64,000 nucleotides of DNA. Source: Candidatus Thorarchaeota archaeon (GTDB lineage: Archaea > Asgardarchaeota > Thorarchaeia > Thorarchaeales > Thorarchaeaceae). The translations under genes were made by a program, and so were the position numbers. The notes beneath the pieces were generated by a model. That model made no database searches. It was not told the DNA's origin and saw only the letters and a program-made list of their open reading frames with translations. Position 1 is the first letter of the stretch. Each line of letters opens with the position of its first letter. Below, piece by piece: positions 25,234 to 34,393 of the stretch. The stretch is taken from positions 1-64,000 of the forward strand of contig JAFGAR010000051.1 in the NCBI GenBank assembly GCA_016933575.1, given 5' to 3'.

Positions 25234-26091
25234 TTGGGAGACAATCTTGTTAACATCAATGGGATTCAAGTTGGTGACAGGCATCCGGTCAGACTTATGG
25301 GAGTTATTAACCTCTCTCCCGAATCCTTCTACAGAGGTTCAGTTGCTGTAGCTGATTCAGACATTGAGCAAGTTGTTTCAAACTTTGAAGAAGATGGCGC
25401 TGATTTCATTGATATTGGAGCGGCATCGACTGCACCAAAGAATATCTATGGAACTGCAAGCGTTTCGGTCGAAGAAGAGGTTCGACGTATCGGATTTGCA
25501 ATGAAGATTATTACCAACATAACCGATCTACCAATTTCTGTCGATACAACATCTTCAGTAGTGGCAGAAATGGCTCTTGATATGGGAGCAGCACTGATAA
25601 ATGATGTGTCAGGTCTACAAGAGGATTCTGAGATGGCTGGTCTTGTTGCATCAAGGGATGTTCCTGTAATACTCATGGCAAGTTGCGGATTGCCTTGTAA
25701 GAGTGTTCGTTCATCACTAGATACATTGAAAAAAAGCTACAAGATTGCACTTGATGAAGAGATTAGCAGAAAAAAGATCATTCTCGATCCAGGAATTGGA
25801 TTCGGAAAAGAAACGGATGTGGACTGTAAGATTCTGCATAACTTGAACAAGTTCCTTGCACTTGGGCAACCCCTTCTAGTTGGAGTTTCAAGAAAGGCGT
25901 TCATAGGTGAATTAGTTGGAACTAAAAATCCAGCAGAGAGACTTACTGGTTCCATCGCTGCAACAGCAATTGCAGTTTATAATGGAGCTAATGTGATACG
26001 AAGTCATGACATAAAAGACACAAAAGAAGCAATCCGCATCGGAGAAGCAATTCGTACGAGAGGAGGGATGAATCGTGATAGGATGGGATGA
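25234..26091 (+). CDS. Dihydropteroate synthase-like protein
   Basis: A 285-residue TIM barrel of the pterin-binding family. LMGVINLSPESFYRG, GADFIDIGAAST, PISVDTTSS, INDVSGL and ILDPGIGFGKE are DHPS motifs; the last holds the pterin pocket. Bacterial enzymes join p-aminobenzoate to a hydroxymethylpterin; archaeal homologues beside mptE are thought to act in tetrahydromethanopterin-type synthesis. The start seems to be TTG 25234, as no in-frame ATG precedes the conserved part. It overlaps the next gene by 17 nt. Confidence 0.82.
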   Translation: MGDNLVNINGIQVGDRHPVRLMGVINLSPESFYRGSVAVADSDIEQVVSNFEEDGADFIDIGAASTAPKNIYGTASVSVEEEVRRIGFAMKIITNITDLPISVDTTSSVVAEMALDMGAALINDVSGLQEDSEMAGLVASRDVPVILMASCGLPCKSVRSSLDTLKKSYKIALDEEISRKKIILDPGIGFGKETDVDCKILHNLNKFLALGQPLLVGVSRKAFIGELVGTKNPAERLTGSIAATAIAVYNGANVIRSHDIKDTKEAIRIGEAIRTRGGMNRDRMG

Positions 26092-26791
26092 GTGGCGACC
26101 TGTTTATTTTGACATCGTTAAAAAACTCAATCTAGATACATCCAAGGATTACGAGGCAACATTGTTGTTGAGTGAATTACTCAAAGATGTAGATTCCAGT
26201 CCATTACTTGATGGTCTTCAAAAGAAAATCCATGGAAATATTGTCGTTGTATGTGGAGCTGGTCCTTCACTTCAGTCGCATATTCAGTCAATTAAATCTC
26301 ATTCTAGATTTGATGAGCTCGTGATTATTGCAGCCGATGGTGCTGTTTCTGCACTCATGGAGCAAGAGATTCATTGTGATTTCATTGCTACAGATCTTGA
26401 TGGCAAGATTGAGCACATCATAGAAGCGAGTGAAATGGGAACTATTTCGATTGTTCATGCACACGGTGATAATATTGACCGGGTTAAGAGATACGTTCCA
26501 ATTTTGAGATCGGTTTTAGGAAGTACACAGGTTGAGCCCTGTGAGAATGTGTTTCTATGGGGAGGATTTACTGATGGTGATCGAGCCTGTCATATTGTAA
26601 GCGATTATTCTCCAAGAGAAATTATTTTGGCAGGCATGGACTTTGGAGATATCGTAGGGAAGTGGTCTAAGCCCAGTCATGATGAACATTTTCTAGCTGA
26701 TAGAAGAAAGAAAATCAAACTAGAAATTGCACAGGGTCTTGTTTCTCAGCTATTTCAACGAACAAACATTCCCCACACTATTATGGACTGA
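26075..26791 (+). CDS. mptE: 6-hydroxymethylpterin diphosphokinase, MptE type
   Basis: A 238-residue member of the DUF115/MptE family. The core is VVVCGAGPSLQSHI (about 57-70) and AADGAVSALMEQEIHCDFIATDLDG (about 86-110), the nucleotide- and pterin-binding region, followed by HAHGDN and LAGMDFGD. It activates hydroxymethyl-dihydropterin with ATP for coupling. The GTG start at 26075 lies inside the end of the DHPS-like gene and follows AGGAGGG (26060-26066), so the pair is translationally coupled. Confidence 0.85.
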   Translation: MIGWDEWRPVYFDIVKKLNLDTSKDYEATLLLSELLKDVDSSPLLDGLQKKIHGNIVVVCGAGPSLQSHIQSIKSHSRFDELVIIAADGAVSALMEQEIHCDFIATDLDGKIEHIIEASEMGTISIVHAHGDNIDRVKRYVPILRSVLGSTQVEPCENVFLWGGFTDGDRACHIVSDYSPREIILAGMDFGDIVGKWSKPSHDEHFLADRRKKIKLEIAQGLVSQLFQRTNIPHTIMD

Positions 26792-26818
26792 TAAATGAAG
26801 ATTGAAAGTATCAGAGTA

Positions 26819-27241
26819 CTAGAAATAACCGACCTTAACAGACCAGAGATAACTAAAGATCAGGAATGATACCCCAGCTAGTATTATTCCAAGTAGGATA
26901 AGTCTAGTTGCATAACCGGGTTGGAATACATACTTTGATCCATAGTAGACAAGACCAAGGCCAATTGTGCCTACAAAGATAATGACTGATGCAACTACAC
27001 CTTCTAGTCCCAATTGTGTGTCAATACCTGGGGCAATGAGAATAGGTGTACCACCGGATCCACTAGCAATTGCAGGGGGAGACCGAACTAGTGTGTAGAT
27101 ATTTCCACCGAGGACAAATAGAACAACTACAAACATGAGTCCAAAAATGACTATGTCTGGAGGCCTAGTTGGCATTCCAAATCTTGGCCTAGTGAGTCGT
27201 ACTTTAGGTTTTACAATAATCCTCGGCCACCAAGGCTGCAT
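26819..27241 (-). CDS. OSTC / OST3-OST6-like oligosaccharyltransferase subunit
   Basis: A 140-residue three-helix membrane protein. It aligns by eye along its length with eukaryotic OSTC/OST3-6 membrane regions: basic N-terminal KVRLTRPRFGMPTRPPD, first helix ending GGNIYTLVRSPPA (OSTC: GGIIYDVIVEPPS), second segment LGLEGVVASVIIFVGTIGLGLV (OSTC: MEGLASSFLFTMGGLGFI) and a third helix with LILLGIILAGVSFLIFSYLW. In eukaryotes these subunits hold STT3 in the translocon-bound complex. No thioredoxin domain is present, so it resembles OSTC more than OST3/6. Its stop lies 28 bp past mptE, convergently. Confidence 0.72.
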   Translation of the reverse strand: MQPWWPRIIVKPKVRLTRPRFGMPTRPPDIVIFGLMFVVVLFVLGGNIYTLVRSPPAIASGSGGTPILIAPGIDTQLGLEGVVASVIIFVGTIGLGLVYYGSKYVFQPGYATRLILLGIILAGVSFLIFSYLWSVKVGYF

Positions 27242-27414
27242 AATCTTACCTCGAGCGGTTTCGAATTTGTGTCTGCTTTTAAGAGTATCGAGAAAGAAAG
27301 AGGCGTACTATGGTATTATGGACAAAGGCTAGCCTTTCGTGAGACTCATGAGAGGTATTTAAGAACTTGAAAATTGTGTTTGTAATAGAGAGGTGATGGA
27401 TTCTGACTCGACTG

Positions 27415-29529
27415 ATGTTGATTACGGAAAAACCTACAGCCGCAAAGAAGATAGCCATTGCCTTGGATGATAGTAGATTTCCAAAAGAGATCAAAAAAGG
27501 GAAAGTATCTCATTTTGAGAGTAAGAGGGGGAATGATGAACTTGTCATTGTTTATGCATTGGGACATCTCTTCGAACTTAAACAGACTGAGAGTGGTTGG
27601 ACATACCCAAGGCTCGAGTACGAATGGGTACCAAAATACGAAGTAGAAAAGAAAGCAATCAATATCAAGCCAATAATTGATTTGATAAGAAAGCTCTCTA
27701 AGGACATAGAAGGATTCATTGTAGCCACAGATTATGATATTGAGGGTAGTCTTATCGGTTATCTCACCTTGGTCTATGCTTGTAAAACAGATCCAGTCAA
27801 AGCAAGACGAATGAGATTTTCAGCACTCACTGATACTGAACTGAAACAGGCTTTTGAGAGGGCTGCCCAAATGGATTTCCCTATGATTCAAGCAGGGGAA
27901 GTACGTCATGAGGTCGATTGGCTTTATGGTATAAATCTGACAAGAGCCTTGACCCTCTCTATAAAGAACACAGCTGGGTGGTTCAAGGTTGTATCAACCG
28001 GTCGTGTGCAAGGACCAACTCTATCTTTTGTTGCTCAACGCGAGAGAGAGATCAATCTCTTCGTACCTGTCCCTTTTTGGGACATACACATCACAGGGAA
28101 ACATGATGTTGATGAAATAGAGCTTGAATATTCCAAAAAACGACTGAATTCGAGGATAGAAGCTATTGAGATTGTGGAAGCATTAAGGAACAAATATGCA
28201 ATTGTTGACTCGATAAACAAGCAGACTGTTACTCAACCGCCTCATGCTCCATTCAATTTGAGTACACTTCAGGCTGAAGCGTATAGGCATTTCGGGTTCA
28301 GACCTAGTAACACTCTTGCAATAGCTCAATCACTGTATCTGGACTCCTTAATTTCTTATCCAAGAACTAGTAGCGAAAAATTACCTGCAACTTTAGATAT
28401 CAAAGGAATATTAGTTGGATTAGGAAAAGCAAAATTATACGCAGATATGACTAAGAAAGTGCTGGAAGGTAGTCTCATTCCCTTTCAAGGAAAGAAAACA
28501 GACCCAGCACATCCTGCAATTCATCCGACAGGAGAAAAAGCAACAAAACGTCTTTCATCTAATCAAGCAAAACTCTATGATCTTATTGTGAGAAGATTTT
28601 TGGCACTCTTTGGAGAATCCCTAGTAAAGGATCATCTACGAGCCGACCTTATCTGCGAAAATCATCGTCTGTACACAAGGGGTCTTCAGATTGTAAAGCG
28701 AGGATGGTCAGAATACTACGAACCATACTTTAAGACCGAAGATAAGCCACTTCCTAATATTAATGTGGGAGATGAGGTTGCCCTCATTTCTGTTGATTCT
28801 GAAGAAAAATATACACAACCTCCTGCCAGATTCAATCCCTCTAGCCTTCTAAAGCTATTAGAAAGAGAAGAACTTGGAACAAAGGCAACAAGGGCAGGAA
28901 TCGTAGATTCTGTGAAGACAAGAGGATATGCAGTAGGGGATAGGTTCGAACTCTCTACTCTTGGTTATGCAGTCTATGATACTTTGAATCAAAATATACC
29001 AAGCATATTATCCTCAGAGATGACACGAACACTTGAGAATAAGATGGAGCGGATACAAGAGGGCCTTTCTAATCGAGAACAGGTAATCTCGGATGTGCGA
29101 GAGAACCTGTTAATGATTTTGGATGACTTCAAGAAAAAAGAAGAGAGAATTGGAGAGGGTCTGGTCAGGGGATTGCAGAGATACTGGAAGGATACAGAAG
29201 AACTTGGCTCGTGTCCTAAGTGTGGTGATGGTATTCTAAGAATTATCAATTCTCCGAAGACAGGGAAACGTTTTGTTGGTTGTTCAAACTATAAAGAGGG
29301 AAAATGTGATCAAACTTTTCCACTTCCACAAAAAGGAACTATTTTTCCTTTGGATGAAACATGTGAATACTGTAATCATAAGATGATAAAGGTGGTATCG
29401 GGACGAAGAGCGTGGACGACCTGCATCAATTGGGTCGACTGTCCAGGAAGACAGACCGATCTCAAAGCCTTAGAGAAGCGAAGAAACGAACAAACGCGTA
29501 AAGAAAAGGGAGGGCAAGAGAATGAGTGA
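27415..29529 (+). CDS. topA: DNA topoisomerase IA (archaeal topo I/III)
   Basis: A 704-residue type IA topoisomerase that relaxes or decatenates DNA by single-strand passage. It begins with the Toprim domain (LITEKPTAAKKIA; VATDYDIEGSLIG with acidic metal ligands, about 105-117). The catalytic tyrosine is in SLISYPRTSSE (about Y315). LGTKATRAGIVD is the conserved pocket helix. Two zinc-binding regions end the protein (CPKCG...CSNYKEGKC, about 600-640; CEYC...CINWVDC, about 655-680). An in-frame stop just upstream supports ATG 27415. Confidence 0.95.
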   Translation: MLITEKPTAAKKIAIALDDSRFPKEIKKGKVSHFESKRGNDELVIVYALGHLFELKQTESGWTYPRLEYEWVPKYEVEKKAINIKPIIDLIRKLSKDIEGFIVATDYDIEGSLIGYLTLVYACKTDPVKARRMRFSALTDTELKQAFERAAQMDFPMIQAGEVRHEVDWLYGINLTRALTLSIKNTAGWFKVVSTGRVQGPTLSFVAQREREINLFVPVPFWDIHITGKHDVDEIELEYSKKRLNSRIEAIEIVEALRNKYAIVDSINKQTVTQPPHAPFNLSTLQAEAYRHFGFRPSNTLAIAQSLYLDSLISYPRTSSEKLPATLDIKGILVGLGKAKLYADMTKKVLEGSLIPFQGKKTDPAHPAIHPTGEKATKRLSSNQAKLYDLIVRRFLALFGESLVKDHLRADLICENHRLYTRGLQIVKRGWSEYYEPYFKTEDKPLPNINVGDEVALISVDSEEKYTQPPARFNPSSLLKLLEREELGTKATRAGIVDSVKTRGYAVGDRFELSTLGYAVYDTLNQNIPSILSSEMTRTLENKMERIQEGLSNREQVISDVRENLLMILDDFKKKEERIGEGLVRGLQRYWKDTEELGSCPKCGDGILRIINSPKTGKRFVGCSNYKEGKCDQTFPLPQKGTIFPLDETCEYCNHKMIKVVSGRRAWTTCINWVDCPGRQTDLKALEKRRNEQTRKEKGGQENE

Positions 29530-29749
29530 GTGTCCAATTTGTAGGCGTGACAGAACGGGTGACGATGGAGTGTTCTGTTCCTATCATAATGAGGCCTATG
29601 GTAACCTTAAACATAACTTTGAGAGATGGAATCAAGCATTCGGTGGAATAACTTGGGAAGAATACCTGGAGAAGATTGATTATCTTGAGAACACAGGACA
29701 GTGGGTCAAAGAGGTAATTGAGTATATTATGTCAGAAGGTAATCTTTGA
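29522..29749 (+). CDS. Small CxxC/CxYH protein linked to topoisomerase
   Basis: A 75-residue protein with CPICRRD (4-10) and CSYHNEAY (about 19-26), giving three Cys and one His for a zinc site, followed by a helical TWEEYLEKIDYLENTG part. The start overlaps the topoisomerase stop by 8 nt, so the two are coupled. It resembles small archaeal zinc proteins of unknown role; its coupling suggests an accessory function in DNA handling. Confidence 0.7.
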   Translation: MSECPICRRDRTGDDGVFCSYHNEAYGNLKHNFERWNQAFGGITWEEYLEKIDYLENTGQWVKEVIEYIMSEGNL

Positions 29750-30071
29750 GGGCAGTCAGCAATTCCATCATAATTTCACGATTCATTTGGTGCAATCCAA
29801 CAACAATCAAACAGGTCTGATTAGTCCACATTGCAACTCGCTCTGCCATTGTGCGTACAAGCTCGTTCTCAAGGCCTACAGTAAATAATCCAGTTGATGT
29901 GGGATTTGAGCTGCCATGACCGGGGGGAATTGCAACTGCTGAAAGCCCAAGACGGTAGTTCTCCTTGTCAGAAAGCAGAATGAGTAAGCCATTTTCAAGG
30001 TTCATTAATCGTACTCTAATTCTCCCAATACTGGTTTCTGCAGAATATTCTGAGATATCATCAAGACCCAT
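29727..30071 (-). CDS. Possible PAC3/PAC4-like proteasome assembly chaperone
   Basis: A 114-residue alpha/beta protein. Strand pattern and landmarks (LLILLSDKENYRLGLSAV, then STGLFTVGLENELVRTMAERVAMWTNQTCLIVVGL, then a C-terminal helix EIMMELLTALKDYL) resemble human PAC3, where a similar LLGQDEPLIHVFAKNL strand-helix is followed by LLAVAVKDKSMEGLKALREV. Residue identity is low, so this is a fold-level guess. Its 3' end overlaps the small CxxC gene by 23 bp, tail to tail. No proteasome genes are near. Confidence 0.4.
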   Translation of the reverse strand: MGLDDISEYSAETSIGRIRVRLMNLENGLLILLSDKENYRLGLSAVAIPPGHGSSNPTSTGLFTVGLENELVRTMAERVAMWTNQTCLIVVGLHQMNREIMMELLTALKDYLLT

Positions 30072-30112
30072 ATTGCATCACAAGACCATTATATAGGCAC
30101 TATAATAAATCA

Positions 30113-32134
30113 ATGTCGACCTCTCGTTCCAAAATTATTCTTGTTCTGAAGCAACATGGTTATCAAGGATTTCGATTGACTCCATTCTGTAATGCTATGA
30201 GTGACGATTCTTCCAACTATAAAGCCTATTTTCCATATTCTTCTGCACGACAAGGTCAAACAGAAATGATGATTGAGATTGAAAAGGCAGTGAATTTGGG
30301 GATTAACATCTGTGCTGAAGCACCAAACGGATTTGGAAAGACTTGCGTGACACTAAGTGGGATTCTCCCTTGGATTAAGAGAAACAATGGAAAGGTACTA
30401 TATTGTGCAAGAACCCACAGACAGCTCGATCGGGTCATCGAAGAGATGATGGAGATATCGAAAAGACAGGACGTTTCAGGGGTTTCGTTTCGCGGTAGAC
30501 GTCACATGTGTTTGAACCAATTTGTGTTGGAGAATGCAGATTTTGTCGCACCCATCAGCGAAGTATGTGGACAACTCAAAGCAACTGGTAGATGCAGCTA
30601 TTATGAGAAACTGAAGAGAGCAGGTGACCCAGAAGACATTCTAGAAGATTTGTCTAAAAAAGTCCTCACTGCACCAGAGATAGTAAAATTAGCAGAAAGC
30701 AAGTCAATGTGTCCATATGAGATGGCTAAACGTTTAGCAAAAGTAGTAGATGTGGTTGCACTATCGTATCTCTATGTATTCGATCCATGGATACTTGATG
30801 TATTTCTGCCAGAACTTGGTACATCACCATCAAAGATGGTACTTGTTCAGGACGAGGCACATAATGTTCCGGCTACTGCTCTAGATTCTGCTAGTGATTC
30901 TCTAACTCTAAGAATTATTAGACAGGCGACTCGCGAAGCAAGCGACGGACCGTACAAAGATGGTACTTCATTTGAATTGAACAAAGCTCTGACTAGAAAA
31001 TTGCTTGAATTATCAGCTCTGATGGGGGACAATGATGAGAGAACAATTGATCCTGTAGAGCTGATTGAGTCGGTCGTTCTAAGTGCAGGATTCGAATCTA
31101 GCGATAGAGTATTGCACCATATGGTTGAACATGGTGCGAAGATAAAGAGAGGACTTCTCAAGGCAGGGAAGTTCCCACGGTCTGCAATTCATAGAGTGGG
31201 AGATTTTCTCCTAGAGTGGGTAAAAGTTTCCAAGAAAAAGGAATTTGCGTTTATAATAGCGACGACACCTGAGAGAGGTAGTGCTAAACGAGTGTCTCTA
31301 GATAGGGTTGCGCTGGACCCAACCTCTGTTACAGGACCAATCTTGGGAAGGATACATAGTTCTGTAGCAATATCGGGAACGATTTCGCCTCTTGATGCGT
31401 ATGCAGAGATGTTGGGTTTTGGGTCAGAGTCAATTACTGCAACTTTTCAGAGCCCATTTGCCTTACGAACAAGACTCGGGCTAGTCATACATGGGCTGGA
31501 TACTTCATTTCAGAATAGGAATAAATCAATGTTTGAAAGGATTGTCGAGCATTGTCTTGCTGTTGTAAATGCAACACCTGGTAACACTGGAGTCTTCACA
31601 TCAAGCTACTCGATAGCAAGATCATTGATTGAAAATGGGTTTGAAAGACGATTGAAAAGAAAACTCTTCATTGAAAGACCTGGAATGAAAGGAAACGATA
31701 ACGATAGGATGATTGAGGAATTCAAGAGCAAGGGAGATCAAGGGGGTACGGTCCTATTGGGGGTTCAAGGAGGGAGAAACTCAGAAGGAGGAGATTTCCC
31801 AGGGTCGACAATGGATAGTGTTGTGGTTGTGGGAGTCCCTTATGCAAAACCGACACCACGGATGGAGGCACTCATCAATTACTATGATGTTGTATTCAAT
31901 AAGAAGGGGAGGGATTACGCGTATGTCCTGCCAGCAATGACCCGAGCAATTCAAGCAGCAGGTAGACCTGTGAGACGGTTAGATGACAAAGGAGCAATTG
32001 TGTTACTGGACCAGAGATTTGCCACACCGTTTCTATCTAGATTCATTCCTTTTTGGTTGAAAGAGGCTATAGAGGTAGTTCCAGATAATCCGCAGGTTGT
32101 TGCACATCGGGTTGAGAGCTTCTTTATGACTTAA
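30113..32134 (+). CDS. XPD/Rad3-DinG family FeS DNA helicase
   Basis: A 673-residue superfamily 2 helicase. Walker A is EAPNGFGKTC (about 63-72), and the Q-like YFPYSSARQGQTEM comes before it. Four cysteines of the FeS domain appear between motifs Ia and II (MCLNQ, VCGQ, RCSYYE, MCPYEM, about 130-205). DEAH is LVQDEAHNVPA (about 245); motif VI is QAAGRPVRR (about 618). It unwinds DNA 5'-3', with roles in repair. ATG 30113 may be near-leaderless behind a TATATA at 30089-30096; ATG 30197 is the alternative nearer the conserved start. Confidence 0.93.
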   Translation: MSTSRSKIILVLKQHGYQGFRLTPFCNAMSDDSSNYKAYFPYSSARQGQTEMMIEIEKAVNLGINICAEAPNGFGKTCVTLSGILPWIKRNNGKVLYCARTHRQLDRVIEEMMEISKRQDVSGVSFRGRRHMCLNQFVLENADFVAPISEVCGQLKATGRCSYYEKLKRAGDPEDILEDLSKKVLTAPEIVKLAESKSMCPYEMAKRLAKVVDVVALSYLYVFDPWILDVFLPELGTSPSKMVLVQDEAHNVPATALDSASDSLTLRIIRQATREASDGPYKDGTSFELNKALTRKLLELSALMGDNDERTIDPVELIESVVLSAGFESSDRVLHHMVEHGAKIKRGLLKAGKFPRSAIHRVGDFLLEWVKVSKKKEFAFIIATTPERGSAKRVSLDRVALDPTSVTGPILGRIHSSVAISGTISPLDAYAEMLGFGSESITATFQSPFALRTRLGLVIHGLDTSFQNRNKSMFERIVEHCLAVVNATPGNTGVFTSSYSIARSLIENGFERRLKRKLFIERPGMKGNDNDRMIEEFKSKGDQGGTVLLGVQGGRNSEGGDFPGSTMDSVVVVGVPYAKPTPRMEALINYYDVVFNKKGRDYAYVLPAMTRAIQAAGRPVRRLDDKGAIVLLDQRFATPFLSRFIPFWLKEAIEVVPDNPQVVAHRVESFFMT

Positions 32135-32925
32135 GGAGTGGAAATCAGTTCATCAATAGATATCTCACCAAGAAGGAGTGCTCGAGCTTCACTTCTTGAG
32201 ACTATCCGCTTCCCACGAGAGAGCTGGGTAATATATTGTTTTACAGATTGGATATAGCCTTCTTTTAGTTCGAGAATCATATCGGCCGATTTCATGGGTC
32301 TTCCAGTTCTTCCTGCAATAAGAATTGCTGAAGATTCATTGGATTTTGGGCCTCCACGAATTGTAGTTCTATGCTCATTTACCATCTCAAGTTCTTGCTC
32401 GGGTATTTTGAGAACGAGAATACGTAAGACCAAAGCAGTATAGAGTTTGGACCCAGTACCGACCCTAGTAACTATAGAACATTTGGGAAACAATTGCCTA
32501 GTATATCGTTGCAGCCGTTGGACCAATTCTGCAATATTACTCGGTTTTGCCAGTGAATTTTGATACACAGGCACTCCATCAATAACCAGAGCAAGACCGA
32601 AGGTCATTCCGGGATCAATACCAATAAACGCTCTCGTGGGATTCTGAACTTCCCTAAGTTTTGAGATCAATGCGATTCTGACAAAATCAGTATCAAAGTC
32701 TTCTTCAACCTGTATCCGACCAGTATGATGTTCTAGACCTTCGAGATAATTAGTAATTACAACATGTGCGTTATCACAGCGGCTATCTGTAGGGGTGCAT
32801 ATTACAAAATCAATCCCTAGTTTCTTTAGGAGCTGGACTGCTCGATAAAGTATTCGTGGATTGTCGGTAGCAATTGCAGCTTCCCATCGCAGCATCAATT
32901 CAATCCTTCCAGATATGCTTATCAC
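32131..32925 (-). CDS. RuvC/RNase H-fold protein of unknown function
   Basis: A 264-residue protein. The central FIGIDPGMTFGLALVIDG (about 98-115) is the first strand of a RuvC/RNase H-like nuclease fold with its catalytic Asp; IVTRVGTGSK and EMVNEHRTT (about 178-186, acidic residue) could supply the later acidic residues. The N-terminal 90 residues form a different alpha/beta domain, and the C-terminus is helical. It ends convergently against the XPD helicase (4-bp overlap) and is divergent from radB 34 bp away, so a role in repair or recombination is likely but inferred. Confidence 0.6.
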   Translation of the reverse strand: MISISGRIELMLRWEAAIATDNPRILYRAVQLLKKLGIDFVICTPTDSRCDNAHVVITNYLEGLEHHTGRIQVEEDFDTDFVRIALISKLREVQNPTRAFIGIDPGMTFGLALVIDGVPVYQNSLAKPSNIAELVQRLQRYTRQLFPKCSIVTRVGTGSKLYTALVLRILVLKIPEQELEMVNEHRTTIRGGPKSNESSAILIAGRTGRPMKSADMILELKEGYIQSVKQYITQLSRGKRIVSRSEARALLLGEISIDELISTP

Positions 32926-32959
32926 TAACTAATGCTGAGAAATTGGTAGTGAGGCGTTT

Positions 32960-33649
32960 TTGATTCTTCCGTCAGGACAATCTCTTCTTGATCGCTTGAT
33001 GAATGGCGGTCTCAACACAGGGGTATTTACTCATGTCTATGGCGAAGCAGCTGCAGGAAAGACAACATTTGCTTTGCAGTTCGTTAATGCAGTGGCAAAT
33101 CTAGGGTTTGGAAGTATCTATATCAATTCGGAGGGGCAGTCACCTGTTGATCGATTAGAGCAAATTGCTGAAAAGGAATATATCAAACTCGAACCGTTTG
33201 TTAAGATATTCGTACCAAAGGGTTTCAGTGAACAGGGTGTACTGATAGATGATCTTGATCTCTATGTTCGTGAAAACACGAAACTTGTTGTTATTGACAC
33301 TCTCACTAAACAGTATAGATTGGCATTAGAAGACAAAAAAACCAATTATTCAAATCATAGGGAACTCAATCGACAGGCGGGGATTCTAAAAGGACTTGCT
33401 TTGCAACACGGTCTTGCAGTTCTAGTATTAAATCAAGTCACTGCGCGATTGGACGGCCTTGATGATTTTGAACCGGTAGCTGAAAACATAATGGATTACT
33501 GGTCAGACTATGTTATTAAGATAAAAATCGGCAGAACACCAGGAGAACGTATATTGAAACGATTGTTACCCGGGAATGGTACAAATGAAGGAAAGCTCTT
33601 TCTCACAAATACAGGTTTTTCAACTGAACCGACCATTGAGAAAGAGTGA
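32960..33649 (+). CDS. radB: RadB recombinase paralogue
   Basis: A 229-residue RecA-fold ATPase, the short archaeal RadA paralogue lacking the N-terminal DNA-binding domain. Walker A is GEAAAGKTT (about 28-36), Walker B LVVIDTLT (about 110-117), and VLVLNQVTARLDG marks the L2-side strand. It aids recombination repair. The start is a TTG at 32960 with GAGG six bases before it. Next to the RuvC-like and XPD genes. Confidence 0.92.
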   Translation: MILPSGQSLLDRLMNGGLNTGVFTHVYGEAAAGKTTFALQFVNAVANLGFGSIYINSEGQSPVDRLEQIAEKEYIKLEPFVKIFVPKGFSEQGVLIDDLDLYVRENTKLVVIDTLTKQYRLALEDKKTNYSNHRELNRQAGILKGLALQHGLAVLVLNQVTARLDGLDDFEPVAENIMDYWSDYVIKIKIGRTPGERILKRLLPGNGTNEGKLFLTNTGFSTEPTIEKE

Positions 33650-33672
33650 AATTGTATCTATGAACGGCGGAC

Positions 33673-34248
33673 ATGGAGTCGCCCCTAATGTATGAAGAAC
33701 TGGCTCTGTTTGAATTGGCAATATGGTTAGGACTCTCTGCGTGGATAGCGAATGCCACGCCAGTCCTTGGTGGAGGAGGAACTCCCATCGATAGGGGCCA
33801 TGTCTTCAGGGATGGCCGGCGATTACTTGGCGATGGTAAGACCATACGAGGATTCATTGTTGGAATATTTTTTGGAACGATAACAGGGGCTGGACAGATG
33901 TTGGCAGCACCATTCTTGCAACCACTGCTTGCAGAATATGTCATCGTAACGCCAGAGATGGAGTATGTTCTCTTTATGCAACTTCCTGTTGCATTCTTAA
34001 TGTCCCTAGGAGCGTTGGTCGGTGATCTTGTTGGGTCTTTCATCAAACGACGAGTCAATGTTAAAAGTGGGGATCCATCGCCGGTTATGGACCAACTGGG
34101 CTTTATTATCATGGCCCTAATATTCGCATTTCCACTCATGCAACCAGAGCCAATATTTGTAGCCATACTAATCATTACGACTTTCTTCATTCATTGGATT
34201 AGCAATGTAATAGGTTATCTCGCTGGACTTAAGAAGCATCCTTGGTGA
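33673..34248 (+). CDS. carS: CDP-archaeol synthase
   Basis: A 191-residue membrane enzyme (about five helices) that activates unsaturated archaeol phosphate with CTP in polar-lipid synthesis. The loop GGGTPIDRGHVFRDGRRLLGDGKTIRGFI (from about residue 34) and the GDLVGSFIKRR, GDPSPVMDQL sequence (about 117-139) are the family's active-site signatures. It starts 23 nt after radB and is probably co-transcribed with it. Works downstream of egsA (58.7 kb) and the mevalonate operon. Confidence 0.93.
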   Translation: MESPLMYEELALFELAIWLGLSAWIANATPVLGGGGTPIDRGHVFRDGRRLLGDGKTIRGFIVGIFFGTITGAGQMLAAPFLQPLLAEYVIVTPEMEYVLFMQLPVAFLMSLGALVGDLVGSFIKRRVNVKSGDPSPVMDQLGFIIMALIFAFPLMQPEPIFVAILIITTFFIHWISNVIGYLAGLKKHPW

Positions 34249-34393
34249 AGTCCTTAAAACCCTAAATGTCCGTCTAAGGATAAACATAAAAGGTTACCAA
34301 GGTTTTTTGTCTATGATAGTTGTTTCAGAGATTAGACTATATCTGAATAGACTGTAAATATTGAGTTTCTAAATAACCGGAGTCATCTTAACA

